Source: JAGLQA01 sp023135565 (lineage in GTDB: Bacteria > Acidobacteriota > Aminicenantia > UBA2199). From it: a DNA stretch of 10,869 nucleotides. Shown piece after piece: positions 1-5,992 of this stretch (positions within the stretch are counted from its first letter, which is position 1; each line of letters starts with the position of its first letter). The stretch is taken from positions 1 to 10,869 of the forward strand of contig DAOWCY010000231.1 in the NCBI GenBank assembly GCA_030639305.1, written 5' to 3'. Position numbers and translations under genes: made by a program. The notes beneath the pieces are model-generated. The model saw nothing but the letters and a program-made list of their open reading frames with translations, was not told where the DNA came from and did no database searches.

Positions 1-1
1 C

Positions 2-379
2 GCTGCGGACAATATGCAGGCGGCCTGTTCAACCTATGAGAATTTGATAAAGCTTGCCGAAATAACCCCTTACGATGAGGCTGTGACTGCCGCATTAAAA
101 ACCTTTAATTACAACGGTTTTTTAAAGGAAAAAAATTTAATCCCCGTTATTTTTAACGAAGTTGGGGAATATCTAAAAAGGGGCGATATTACAGGCGCTT
201 TAAAAAAAATCCAGGAGAAATTCGACGAAATATCGACCCTGTTGGCGGCCATACGGGTCGAGGCGGCTGCCGGTAATTTACCGGGTACAGCGAGCCTGTG
301 GGTATTAAACGGTAAATGCTGCCGGGCTTTATTATTCGGCCAATATATCGCGGAGGTTTTCGGTGAAATTAATAAATAA
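2..379 (+). CDS. 3' end of an unrecognised, mainly helical protein (5' end outside window)
   Basis: The reading frame is open from base 2 (Ala-Ala-Asp-Asn before the first Met at 14). The Met at 14 has no Shine-Dalgarno sequence in the few bases available, so the gene most likely starts upstream of the window and only its last ~125 residues are seen. The visible part is rich in Ala, Leu, Lys and Glu, has no membrane segment or signal peptide, and looks like a bundle of amphipathic helices (for example LKTFNYNGFLKEKN and ITGALKKIQEKFDEI). I do not recognise a family. The next gene starts only 27 bases after the stop with a strong ribosome binding site, so the two are probably co-transcribed. 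That would make a partner role in the ABC-type membrane system possible, but nothing in the protein itself shows it. Confidence 0.7.
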   Translation, partial: AADNMQAACSTYENLIKLAEITPYDEAVTAALKTFNYNGFLKEKNLIPVIFNEVGEYLKRGDITGALKKIQEKFDEISTLLAAIRVEAAAGNLPGTASLWVLNGKCCRALLFGQYIAEVFGEINK

Positions 380-396
380 GAAAAACTGAAAACCCC

Positions 397-403
397 GGAG
401 GAG
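397..403 (+). promoter_or_regulatory. Strong Shine-Dalgarno site of the ABC permease gene
   Basis: GGAGGAG lies just upstream of the ATG at 407, with GGAGG (397-401) at a five-base spacing. It fixes the start of the permease gene. It contrasts with the plus-strand genes at 4118 and 7523, which have promoter hexamers rather than a good ribosome binding site directly before the ATG. Confidence 0.8.
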
Positions 404-406
404 ATT

Positions 407-2437
407 ATGAAGGATTTTATTTTATTTTTTCGATTTGAATTAAAACGGTTTTTGTGTGTAAGAAGTCTAATTATACTTTTACTTATACTTTTATTAGCGC
501 TGTATCTTGTTTATAATGGGGTTAACGGCAGCCAAAAAATGAAAACAAAAGTTCAGGAATTCAAAGAGGTCGAGTCCATCATCTTTAGTAAAATATTGAA
601 TTACCTGCATTACAGTTTTCAAGGATTCAGGGTGCTTTATGTACCCGGGGAAGCGGCCATATTTTTCGGCGGAGCAGGAATAATCCTCAGCTTAACCGCT
701 GCCGTGGATTCGGTTACTAAATTAGGCATAAAAAACGATTGTAAAAGCGGGTTTATCTTCCGGGAATATAACTTTATTCCTCCCGGTTTTGCCGGGCTGA
801 TGATGCTGCTTTTCTCTATATTGGCCCTTTTTAACGGTTACGAAACCTTCCGGGACAAAGAGTACCTGAAATTCCTGGGCGGTTTTTTATCCTACAAAAA
901 GATTTATTTCCAGTTAGCTTTAGTCAGGTTTATTTTATTGGTTCTCTCTTTTGTTTTAATATTCGCTCTTATGTTTGCCTGCTTATTTTTTAGAGACGTC
1001 ACCCTGCCCGCGCAGGATGTTCAAATCCTGTTCATATATTTAGCGGTAACGATTCTACTGCTGCTGCTTTTCTTCCTTACCGGCACGATAACCGGCAGCA
1101 TTCGCCCCAAAGCAGCCGCCGTAACAGCCACCATTGCCCTCTGGTTGATTGCCCTGTGGTTCATTCCCGGGGTTTTAAGCAAAATTATAAACAGGAGGGC
1201 GGAAAAGATCATATCGAGTTATAAAATCGAACTCGAAAAATTTCAAATTATGAACGACTTCGAGAAGAGAGCAGTCGAAGAAAATGATGAATTCAACCAA
1301 AAAAATATCAAAGGAGCACAGAAAGTAATAGAAAAATTTTATAATTTAGATTACAAAAAAATGGAAGCAGCGGAAGAAAAGCTAAAAAAAGACATTAGCG
1401 AAGTTATTAACTATTATCGCAGGTTATCTATTTTTTTTCCTACTACTTTCTACCACGCCCTCTGCCGGGAAGCAAGCAGCATGGGGTTCGATAATTTTAT
1501 CGACTTTTATTCTTCCCTACAAGAAAATAAACGAAAATTCGTGCGTTTTTGGATCGACCGGGTCTATTACAACGATCCCAAAGTGCTGGTTAATTTTGTA
1601 AAAGAAAATGAGAATCTTTATTTTGCCCGCAGCCGCCTGCCCGGTAATTTTGCTGCCGGGCTGCTTGTCCTGCTGTTCTATATCGCTGTTTTAACGGGGG
1701 TCTCTTTCTGGTGTTATAAGAGGACTTTTTTTAAAATAGCGGCCCCTAAAAAGGCCCGCCCCCGGGAAGCGGATATAAAACTTAAAACCGGCCAGTTCAA
1801 GGTCTGGATAACCCGCCGGGAAACTTTCAAAAACCTTTTATACAGCCTGTTTTCAGGAGAAAACAAAAGGTATCGAAAAAAAGGGCACAGCCGGAAAATA
1901 TTTATAGATGACGTGGATATAAGCGCCGCCAAATCCCCTGGGAAACCTATTTATCTCTGTCATACCCGGCACATCCCGGCGCGGATAAAAGTGGCGGATT
2001 TGGTCTCTTTTGTTTGCGGGATATGCGGCAAAGGGAAAAAGGCAGCCGGGGAATTTTATAAAGACCCGGAGATCGCCCTTGTAAAAAATGAAAAATTCTC
2101 TGAAATAAAAAAACGTCTGCAGGGTGAAATATTATTAAAGTTCCTGGATTTAAAAAAGAGTAAAATATACCTGTCAAATGAAGTAACGATAGGCATGCCC
2201 ATTGATTTTTACATTAGTTTTAAGGAAAAGATGGAAGCCTTAAAAAAGGCAGGGGCGTTGGTAATATATTTTGTATCTACTGAGGTGGTGGTGGACGAAG
2301 CTGAATATGAAGAGAATGAGTATCATGATTCTTCCACCTGGGTGAATCTTGTCGGCGAACATAAAAAATTAAAAAAGCGGACGCCGGGGGCGGCGGCGAC
2401 CCCAACCCCCATACCGCTGCTGCGCAGCAGCTCATAG
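407..2437 (+). CDS. ABC-2-type permease fused to a degenerate ABC ATPase-like domain
   Basis: This 676-residue inner-membrane protein has about seven predicted transmembrane segments, near residues 20-38, 83-101, 127-145, 169-195, 205-229, 236-258 and 415-436. A charged, partly coiled-coil loop lies at about 259-412. This is the layout of ABC-2/GldF-like permeases with a large extracytoplasmic domain. The cytoplasmic tail (about 470-640) can be read along an ABC ATPase: SGEN at 483-486 where the Walker A GxNGxGKS should be, KIFIDDVDI at 497-505, IYLCH at 515-519 in place of the Q-loop, RLQGE in place of the signature, KIYLSNEVTIGM (586-597) in place of Walker B LLLDEPTxGL, and VIYFVSTEV in place of the H-loop. 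The Walker A lysine, Q-loop Gln, Walker B Asp and H-loop His are all missing, so this half is unlikely to hydrolyse ATP. The last ~18 residues are Pro/Ala/Ser-rich and encoded by a GC-rich hairpin element. The substrate is unknown. The start is set by GGAGGAG at 397. The permease call is firm; the degenerate ATPase call is a manual alignment. Confidence 0.75.
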   Translation: MKDFILFFRFELKRFLCVRSLIILLLILLLALYLVYNGVNGSQKMKTKVQEFKEVESIIFSKILNYLHYSFQGFRVLYVPGEAAIFFGGAGIILSLTAAVDSVTKLGIKNDCKSGFIFREYNFIPPGFAGLMMLLFSILALFNGYETFRDKEYLKFLGGFLSYKKIYFQLALVRFILLVLSFVLIFALMFACLFFRDVTLPAQDVQILFIYLAVTILLLLLFFLTGTITGSIRPKAAAVTATIALWLIALWFIPGVLSKIINRRAEKIISSYKIELEKFQIMNDFEKRAVEENDEFNQKNIKGAQKVIEKFYNLDYKKMEAAEEKLKKDISEVINYYRRLSIFFPTTFYHALCREASSMGFDNFIDFYSSLQENKRKFVRFWIDRVYYNDPKVLVNFVKENENLYFARSRLPGNFAAGLLVLLFYIAVLTGVSFWCYKRTFFKIAAPKKARPREADIKLKTGQFKVWITRRETFKNLLYSLFSGENKRYRKKGHSRKIFIDDVDISAAKSPGKPIYLCHTRHIPARIKVADLVSFVCGICGKGKKAAGEFYKDPEIALVKNEKFSEIKKRLQGEILLKFLDLKKSKIYLSNEVTIGMPIDFYISFKEKMEALKKAGALVIYFVSTEVVVDEAEYEENEYHDSSTWVNLVGEHKKLKKRTPGAAATPTPIPLLRSSS

Positions 2438-2468
2438 GCTCCCCGCGGAGCGGGGCTTGCTCTTTTTT
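2391..2468 (+). repeat. GC-rich hairpin (REP-like) element at the 3' ends of two convergent genes; possible terminator
   Basis: The stretch holds a perfect 16-base palindrome (GCTGCTGCGCAGCAGC, 2416-2431), then the stem CCCCGC-GGA-GCGGGG (2441-2455), then T6 at 2463-2468. An alternative stem GAGC (2448-2451)/GCTC (2459-2462) abuts the T run directly and would make a classical terminator for the permease operon. The pattern TAGG..CCGCGGAGC...GCTTGC.CTTTTT recurs at 7122-7157 inside a kinase gene, so it appears to be a dispersed element. It encodes the last residues of both overlapping genes. The hairpins are seen directly; the terminator role is inferred. Confidence 0.55.
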
Positions 2469-3781
2469 AGGCCGAGGCTGGACTTGATTCCCGTGAGAAG
2501 AGCTTTCCAAATGTACGTAAAAAAAGATTGCCGCTCCTCCCTCTTCAAATAAATCCGCCCGATACGCAGCGGCCGGTTCGACCTGGGATTGTTCTTAGGA
2601 ATAATAGTGTTCGCTAAAAAAGATCGAAACTTCGCCTTAGTGTACTTGCCTTTTTTTAAGACCGATATTTTAAAGTTTTTATAATGAATTCTCATTTCGC
2701 CTGCGGCTTTGCTGTTGTCCGCCCGCACCGAAAAACTAAATTTATTTAGAATACCGCTCCTTATCCTGAGCCTGGCGTTGTTTTCCAAAATGGTACGAAA
2801 CTCTTTCAAATTCGTCCTGCCGATAGAACCGGAAAACTGGAATGAGTTATTCTTATGGTCTAAGGGCATGGCCATATGAACTCTAAACACAGCTTTGCCA
2901 TTCAATTTCGCAGCACCACTCAATACTAAAGCCGCTCCTTCTTTTATTACTCGGGGATCGTTGGTGACATTCTTTATCTCCGCGTCGAGTTCGCTAAAAA
3001 AGACTTCGCCCGCTTTCCTGGCGCTTTCATTATGCTCCGCATAGGCGATCCGGCCTTGCGAAATTTTAATTTTGTCGATCCTTAATATAAATTTTAATTC
3101 TCTTAATAATTGCTGGGGGAATTTTTTCTTTTTCGGCGTCCTACTCCTGGACACGTTCCTATCCCGGAATATAGATAACCTGGGGCTTTCTAATGTCAGT
3201 AACCGGCTGTAAAAACCCTTCTTTTTCAACAGGTTCTTAAAATCCACATCCCGGAATGTGACGGCATCGATTTTTAATTCTACCCTGTCGCTGCGGTACC
3301 CTCTTTTGCGGGAGAATCGGTACTTGCCGTAGGCGGGGATCATTTCAAGGCTATTTATCGAAATCGAAGACTTACTTCTCGACAGGAGCAGTTCTTTAAC
3401 CTTGAGTGTGTAGAACCCGCCGGGAAAAACCACCTCCGCTGTTTTAACGGATAACCTCCCGACTGCCGGAATTTTCCCGAAAATTAACCCGAAAACAGAT
3501 ATCCCTTCTATCTCTAAAACAGGCAGGTGGATTTTGAGTTCCTTTGTTGTATCGATTGAAAGGTTCTCGATAGTAATGCTTCTTTTGAACAGGTTTATGT
3601 CTACCTCGCCGAATTTCACCGAGTCGATTTTCGGGTTTTTCTCGATTCTTTTTGTTAGGGCGGCGATTATATTTTCCTCGAAAATATTTATCAACAGATG
3701 GGCTGCCGCAATAATTGCAGCGATAACGATAACAATCGCCACTAAAATAATTACCGCCTTTTTTGTTTTATTTTTTTTCAT
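2432..3781 (-). CDS. AsmA/DUF748-like inner-membrane anchored periplasmic protein
   Basis: This 449-residue protein has a Lys-rich N-terminus followed by one hydrophobic segment (about residues 8-31), acting as an uncleaved anchor. The remainder is long, beta-strand-rich and basic, with repeated strand patterns such as KFGEVDINLFKRSITIENLS (about 56-75) and DKIKISQGRIAYAEHN. This is the signature of AsmA-like/DUF748 proteins, which reach from the inner membrane into the periplasm and in known cases are linked to lipid transport or outer-membrane assembly. It implies a diderm cell. The protein is shorter than most AsmA members (600+ residues). The start is supported by an extended -10 promoter 11 bases upstream of the ATG. 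Its stop overlaps that of the convergent permease gene, and its last residues (after about KKSK) come from the hairpin element there. The specific role is unknown; the superfamily call is from strand pattern and topology. Confidence 0.6.
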   Translation of the reverse strand: MKKNKTKKAVIILVAIVIVIAAIIAAAHLLINIFEENIIAALTKRIEKNPKIDSVKFGEVDINLFKRSITIENLSIDTTKELKIHLPVLEIEGISVFGLIFGKIPAVGRLSVKTAEVVFPGGFYTLKVKELLLSRSKSSISINSLEMIPAYGKYRFSRKRGYRSDRVELKIDAVTFRDVDFKNLLKKKGFYSRLLTLESPRLSIFRDRNVSRSRTPKKKKFPQQLLRELKFILRIDKIKISQGRIAYAEHNESARKAGEVFFSELDAEIKNVTNDPRVIKEGAALVLSGAAKLNGKAVFRVHMAMPLDHKNNSFQFSGSIGRTNLKEFRTILENNARLRIRSGILNKFSFSVRADNSKAAGEMRIHYKNFKISVLKKGKYTKAKFRSFLANTIIPKNNPRSNRPLRIGRIYLKREERQSFFTYIWKALLTGIKSSLGLKKSKPRSAGSL

Positions 3782-3792
3782 CCGCAGCCCCT

Positions 3793-3801
3793 ATTATATC
3801 A
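3793..3801 (-). promoter_or_regulatory. Extended -10 promoter of the AsmA-like gene
   Basis: Read on the minus strand this is TGA-TATAAT: a perfect -10 hexamer (3798 to 3793) preceded by a TGN extension. No good -35 hexamer is seen at 16-18 bases, which is usual for extended -10 promoters. The hexamer ends 11 bases before the ATG, so the predicted transcript has a leader of only about five bases. Confidence 0.55.
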
Positions 3802-3906
3802 GAAGTCCACACATTTTGACTAATACTTTGTGAAAGTTTGCAAAAAAACTTTTTTTGAACCGCGCACAAACTGTAACTGTTCAGTTCCGGAAAAATCTAA
3901 AACAGT

Positions 3907-4010
3907 CTTGCCTCCGGCGGCCCTGCCGGGTGACGCCCCCATTAAATTGAAGTTGGGGGCCGCGGCACACCGCACCTTCAAAAAAGTTTGAACAAAACTT
4001 TTGTTTAAAA
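3907..4010 (-). repeat. Dispersed palindromic repeat, copy 1 (minus orientation)
   Basis: On the minus strand the element begins with A/T-rich arms (TAAACAAAAGTTTTGTTCAA followed by ACTTTTTTGAA, 4008 to 3977) and ends with GGCCGCCGGAGGCAAG (3922 to 3907). The 16-base end is identical to that of copy 2 at 5976-5991, and the arms match copy 2 almost base for base. This copy differs in carrying about 54 extra bases, including the GCCCCC/GGGGGC hairpin, between arms and end. No start codon follows its GGAGG, so unlike copy 2 it does not serve a gene. Confidence 0.65.
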
Positions 4011-4080
4011 AAGCGAAAAGCCCCCCTACAAAAGCTTTGATTTTTCTTTTTCCAAAACTGAACACTTACCACAAGCTTCC

Positions 4081-4109
4081 TTAACTTTTTTCGCTTTGTC
4101 TGGTATAAT
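4081..4109 (+). promoter_or_regulatory. Sigma-70-type promoter before the RpiR-like remnant
   Basis: TTAACT (4081-4086), a 17-base spacer, then TATAAT (4104-4109) preceded by TGG, that is, an extended -10. The ATG lies at 4118, so transcription would be expected to start at about 4115-4117, giving an almost leaderless mRNA for the remnant and the first kinase. Confidence 0.65.
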
Positions 4110-4117
4110 ATATAGTA

Positions 4118-4438
4118 ATGAAAAATAAAAGAAAGGAATTGAAAGACGAAATCCAGAAAAACCTGGAGAGCTTCTCACGCACACAAAAAAAACCGGCTGC
4201 TGACCAGGGGCTGCAGGTGGTGGCGATTTCGGATGATGAATTTTCTCCTATTTCGGAATATGCGTCTTTAGTGCTGCCTATTCCCAGGGAGAATGTGTTG
4301 TTTACCACGTCTGTTCCCGCTTTTTCGGCGCCGGTCAATGCCATGGCCACGGAGATAGCTTTGAAAAAAAAGGATGAGTTGACGGCATCGATAAAGCAAA
4401 CAGATAAGATATTAAAAAAATTTTACTACTTAAACTAA
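4118..4438 (+). CDS. Internally deleted RpiR/MurR-like regulator (SIS-domain remnant)
   Basis: This 106-residue protein reads as the two ends of an RpiR-family transcription factor joined in frame. Residues 8-27 (LKDEIQKNLESFSRTQKKPA) match the start of the HTH_6 domain, usually of the form IRERLxSLSPSQRKIADYI. Residues 31-106 (GLQVVAISDDEFSPISEYAS... to the end) match the second half of the sugar-phosphate-binding SIS domain, GAKVIAITDSxLSPIAxYAD. Full-length members have about 280 residues, so some 170, covering the helix-turn-helix proper and the first half of SIS, are missing. It cannot be a normal DNA-binding regulator. It may be a decaying gene, or a small protein kept because it is translated just before the kinase: its TAA overlaps the kinase ATG (TAATG, 4436-4440). 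A good promoter still precedes it. Family recognition is by motif; function is unknown. Confidence 0.6.
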   Translation: MKNKRKELKDEIQKNLESFSRTQKKPAADQGLQVVAISDDEFSPISEYASLVLPIPRENVLFTTSVPAFSAPVNAMATEIALKKKDELTASIKQTDKILKKFYYLN

Positions 4439-5823
4439 TGCAATTAACAAGAGGAATCGGTAAATATAGGATCAAATCTTTGGTCGGGGCCGGTGGTTTC
4501 GGCACTGTTTATTTAGTGGAGCACGAAGGCCGGGAATTTGCCTTAAAGCAGTTGGAAATCGGGGTGATGAACCCGGAAATCTCGAAGCGGTTTATTTTAG
4601 AATCGAAGCGGATCGAAAAATTAAGGGGGCAATATAACCTCGGCTATATTATTCAAATTTATGATATCCTATATGAGCACAATGCCTATGTGATGGAATA
4701 TATCCCGGAAAGCAGCGAAGAATATTTTGAAAAGAAGGTAGATGAAGATTTTATCAGCAATCTTATCCGGGCTTTTTCTCAACTGCACCAGTTGGGTGTG
4801 GTGCACCGGGATATAAAGCCGAAAAACTTAAGGGTGAAAGATTCGCAGCCCTTGATTATCGATTTCGGCGTCACTTCCTGGTGGGACAGCCGGAGCAGTA
4901 TGACCCGGGTGGCCACGAAATTTTATTCTCCCCCGGAAGTGGTGGTGGGAGTATTTAATGATTACCGCGATTCGGAAGCCGCACGCCGAGCCCAGGGGGA
5001 GCTTTTGCTGCTCGAACCGGACAATGCTATCGAACGGTTTAGACTGACCAAGCGGCTTCATGATGTGTACAGCCTGGGGTTAACCATCGGGGAATTGTTG
5101 ACCGGCAAGCACCCTTTTACCCCCGAATCTTACAGCGAATATTTGCGCGCCGGGCGGCTGGCGGATTTCGATGCCTGGCTGCGGGAGATTCCGCCGCGGT
5201 TCAAGGAATTTGTGGAGCGATCGACTGCTTTTTCTCCGCTGCGCCGGCTGCAGTTGGATGATTTGGTGCAGCGGTTGAATATCGAACCCTTAGCATTTCC
5301 AGGGCCTCTGCCGGTTAGAGACGATGAAACTTACTGTCCCGACAGTTATGTTAAGTGTCTTAAATGTTCTAAGGAGGTGCTGCCTCCGGCGGATTATTGT
5401 CCGCTTTGCGATGAAGGTTTGACCACCATGATGCTGCATATCGAACCGCTGCAAGATACCAAAACAAAAATTTTACCCGGCAGTTTACGGTTGGTGCCGG
5501 AGCCTGCTGTCGAAGACGGCGATCTTTCGTTGGTAATCGACTTAGAGGGCAGTAATTTTGAAATCGTGCTGGGCAGGGACATTAGGCCCAGCGACATCTC
5601 CTTTCCTCATGACAATTGGATGTCCCGGGCGCATGGGCGTTTAATAAAAGAGGGTAATAAAGTTTATTATATCGACGGTAAAGACAATAAACAGCCTACC
5701 AACCCCGGGTTATTCAACAATTTACCCATCGGTAATTCGCGGGTGGAGTTGGCGTCCGGGGCGCACTTGCTTTTAGGCAGCACGGTTTTTAAGATAAAAA
5801 AATATTTCGGTAAGATAAAATAG
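4438..5823 (+). CDS. Ser/Thr protein kinase with zinc ribbon and C-terminal FHA domain
   Basis: This is a soluble Hanks-type kinase of 461 residues. The kinase domain covers about 8-285: glycine loop GAGGFG 17-22, ATP lysine K37, helix-C glutamate probably E55, catalytic loop HRDIKPKN 123-130, DFG 142-144, a PPE in place of APE, and DVYSLG in subdomain IX. All catalytic residues are present, so it should be active. A two-CxxC zinc ribbon follows (C307, C310, C321, C324), then an FHA domain from about 365 to the end with GRD 379-381 and SRAH 396-399, the residues that bind phosphothreonine peptides. There is no transmembrane segment, unlike PknB-type sensors, so it is cytosolic. FHA and kinase in one chain suggest that it binds autophosphorylated kinase or a phosphorylated partner. 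Translation is coupled to the RpiR-like remnant by the TAATG overlap. The substrate cannot be told from the sequence. Confidence 0.9.
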   Translation: MQLTRGIGKYRIKSLVGAGGFGTVYLVEHEGREFALKQLEIGVMNPEISKRFILESKRIEKLRGQYNLGYIIQIYDILYEHNAYVMEYIPESSEEYFEKKVDEDFISNLIRAFSQLHQLGVVHRDIKPKNLRVKDSQPLIIDFGVTSWWDSRSSMTRVATKFYSPPEVVVGVFNDYRDSEAARRAQGELLLLEPDNAIERFRLTKRLHDVYSLGLTIGELLTGKHPFTPESYSEYLRAGRLADFDAWLREIPPRFKEFVERSTAFSPLRRLQLDDLVQRLNIEPLAFPGPLPVRDDETYCPDSYVKCLKCSKEVLPPADYCPLCDEGLTTMMLHIEPLQDTKTKILPGSLRLVPEPAVEDGDLSLVIDLEGSNFEIVLGRDIRPSDISFPHDNWMSRAHGRLIKEGNKVYYIDGKDNKQPTNPGLFNNLPIGNSRVELASGAHLLLGSTVFKIKKYFGKIK

Positions 5824-5992
5824 GCGAACGGCGTCCGCAGCCATGAGTCCACAGATTTATAATTACCGGCGTCGAAAAGCAGCGTAACAAACGTTTGCGC
5901 CCCAACTAATCGCCTGGGAATTTGCCCGGACGTTGGGCTAAACAAAAGTTTTTGTTCAACTTTTTTCAAAAAGTTGGCCGCCGGAGGCAAGA
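5824..5992 (+). other. Structured intergenic region between the first and second kinase genes
   Basis: These 169 bases contain a TATAAT at 5858-5863 without a convincing -35, a perfect palindrome CAAACGTTTG (5888-5897), a possible nested stem (GCCCCAAC 5899-5906 with GTTGGGC 5932-5938, enclosing a CTGGG/CCCGG stem), and then the palindromic repeat copy 2. There is no open reading frame of its own. A folded leader controlling the second kinase is possible; it could equally be accumulated repeat sequence. Confidence 0.45.
5938..5991 (+). repeat. Dispersed palindromic repeat, copy 2, supplying the ribosome binding site of kinase 2
   Basis: Two A/T-rich hairpins stand in tandem, AACAAAA/TTTTGTT (5941-5956) and AACTTTTT/AAAAAGTT (5958-5975). 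They are followed directly by GGCCGCCGGAGGCAAG (5976-5991). The end and the arms match copy 1 at 3907-4010 in the opposite orientation. GGAGG at 5983-5987 sits five bases before the ATG at 5993, so the repeat itself provides the Shine-Dalgarno site, with the hairpins immediately in front. Confidence 0.7.

Larger units (their letters stand above)
3782..4117. other. 336-base divergent intergenic region with two promoters and repeat elements
   Basis: No gene is supported here. The region contains a minus-strand promoter for the AsmA-like gene at the left and a plus-strand promoter for the RpiR-like remnant at the right. Between them lie several inverted repeats: AAAGTTT (3833-3839)/AAACTTT (3846-3852) followed by T4, GCCCCC (3935-3940)/GGGGGC (3955-3960) with a 14-base loop, and the A/T-rich arms at 3977-4010. 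Two overlapping minus-strand frames (3820-4065 and 3881-4072) run through the repeats, but they follow the palindromes rather than protein-like sequence and are not counted as genes. Confidence 0.7.

Noticed and set aside
2018..2041. GICGKGKK (permease residues 538-545) resembles a Walker A motif GxxGxGK.
   Set aside because: It lies only ~47 residues before the Walker B-like strand and aligns better with the helical subdomain of an ABC ATPase; the Walker A position is occupied by SGEN at 483-486, and the required Ser/Thr is Lys.
3820..4072. Two overlapping minus-strand reading frames (81 and 63 codons) in the divergent intergenic region.
   Set aside because: They run through the palindromic repeat copy 1 and its hairpins, lack a ribosome binding site and read as translated repeat.
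5387..5402. CTGCCTCCGGCGG in the first kinase gene resembles the end of the dispersed repeat.
   Set aside because: It encodes the conserved zinc-ribbon stretch LPPADYC and lacks the A/T arms; coincidental similarity.
3804..5860. AGTCCACA.ATTT occurs at both 3804 and 5847 in the same orientation.
   Set aside because: Short partial match, inconsistent with the inverted orientation of the real repeat pair.
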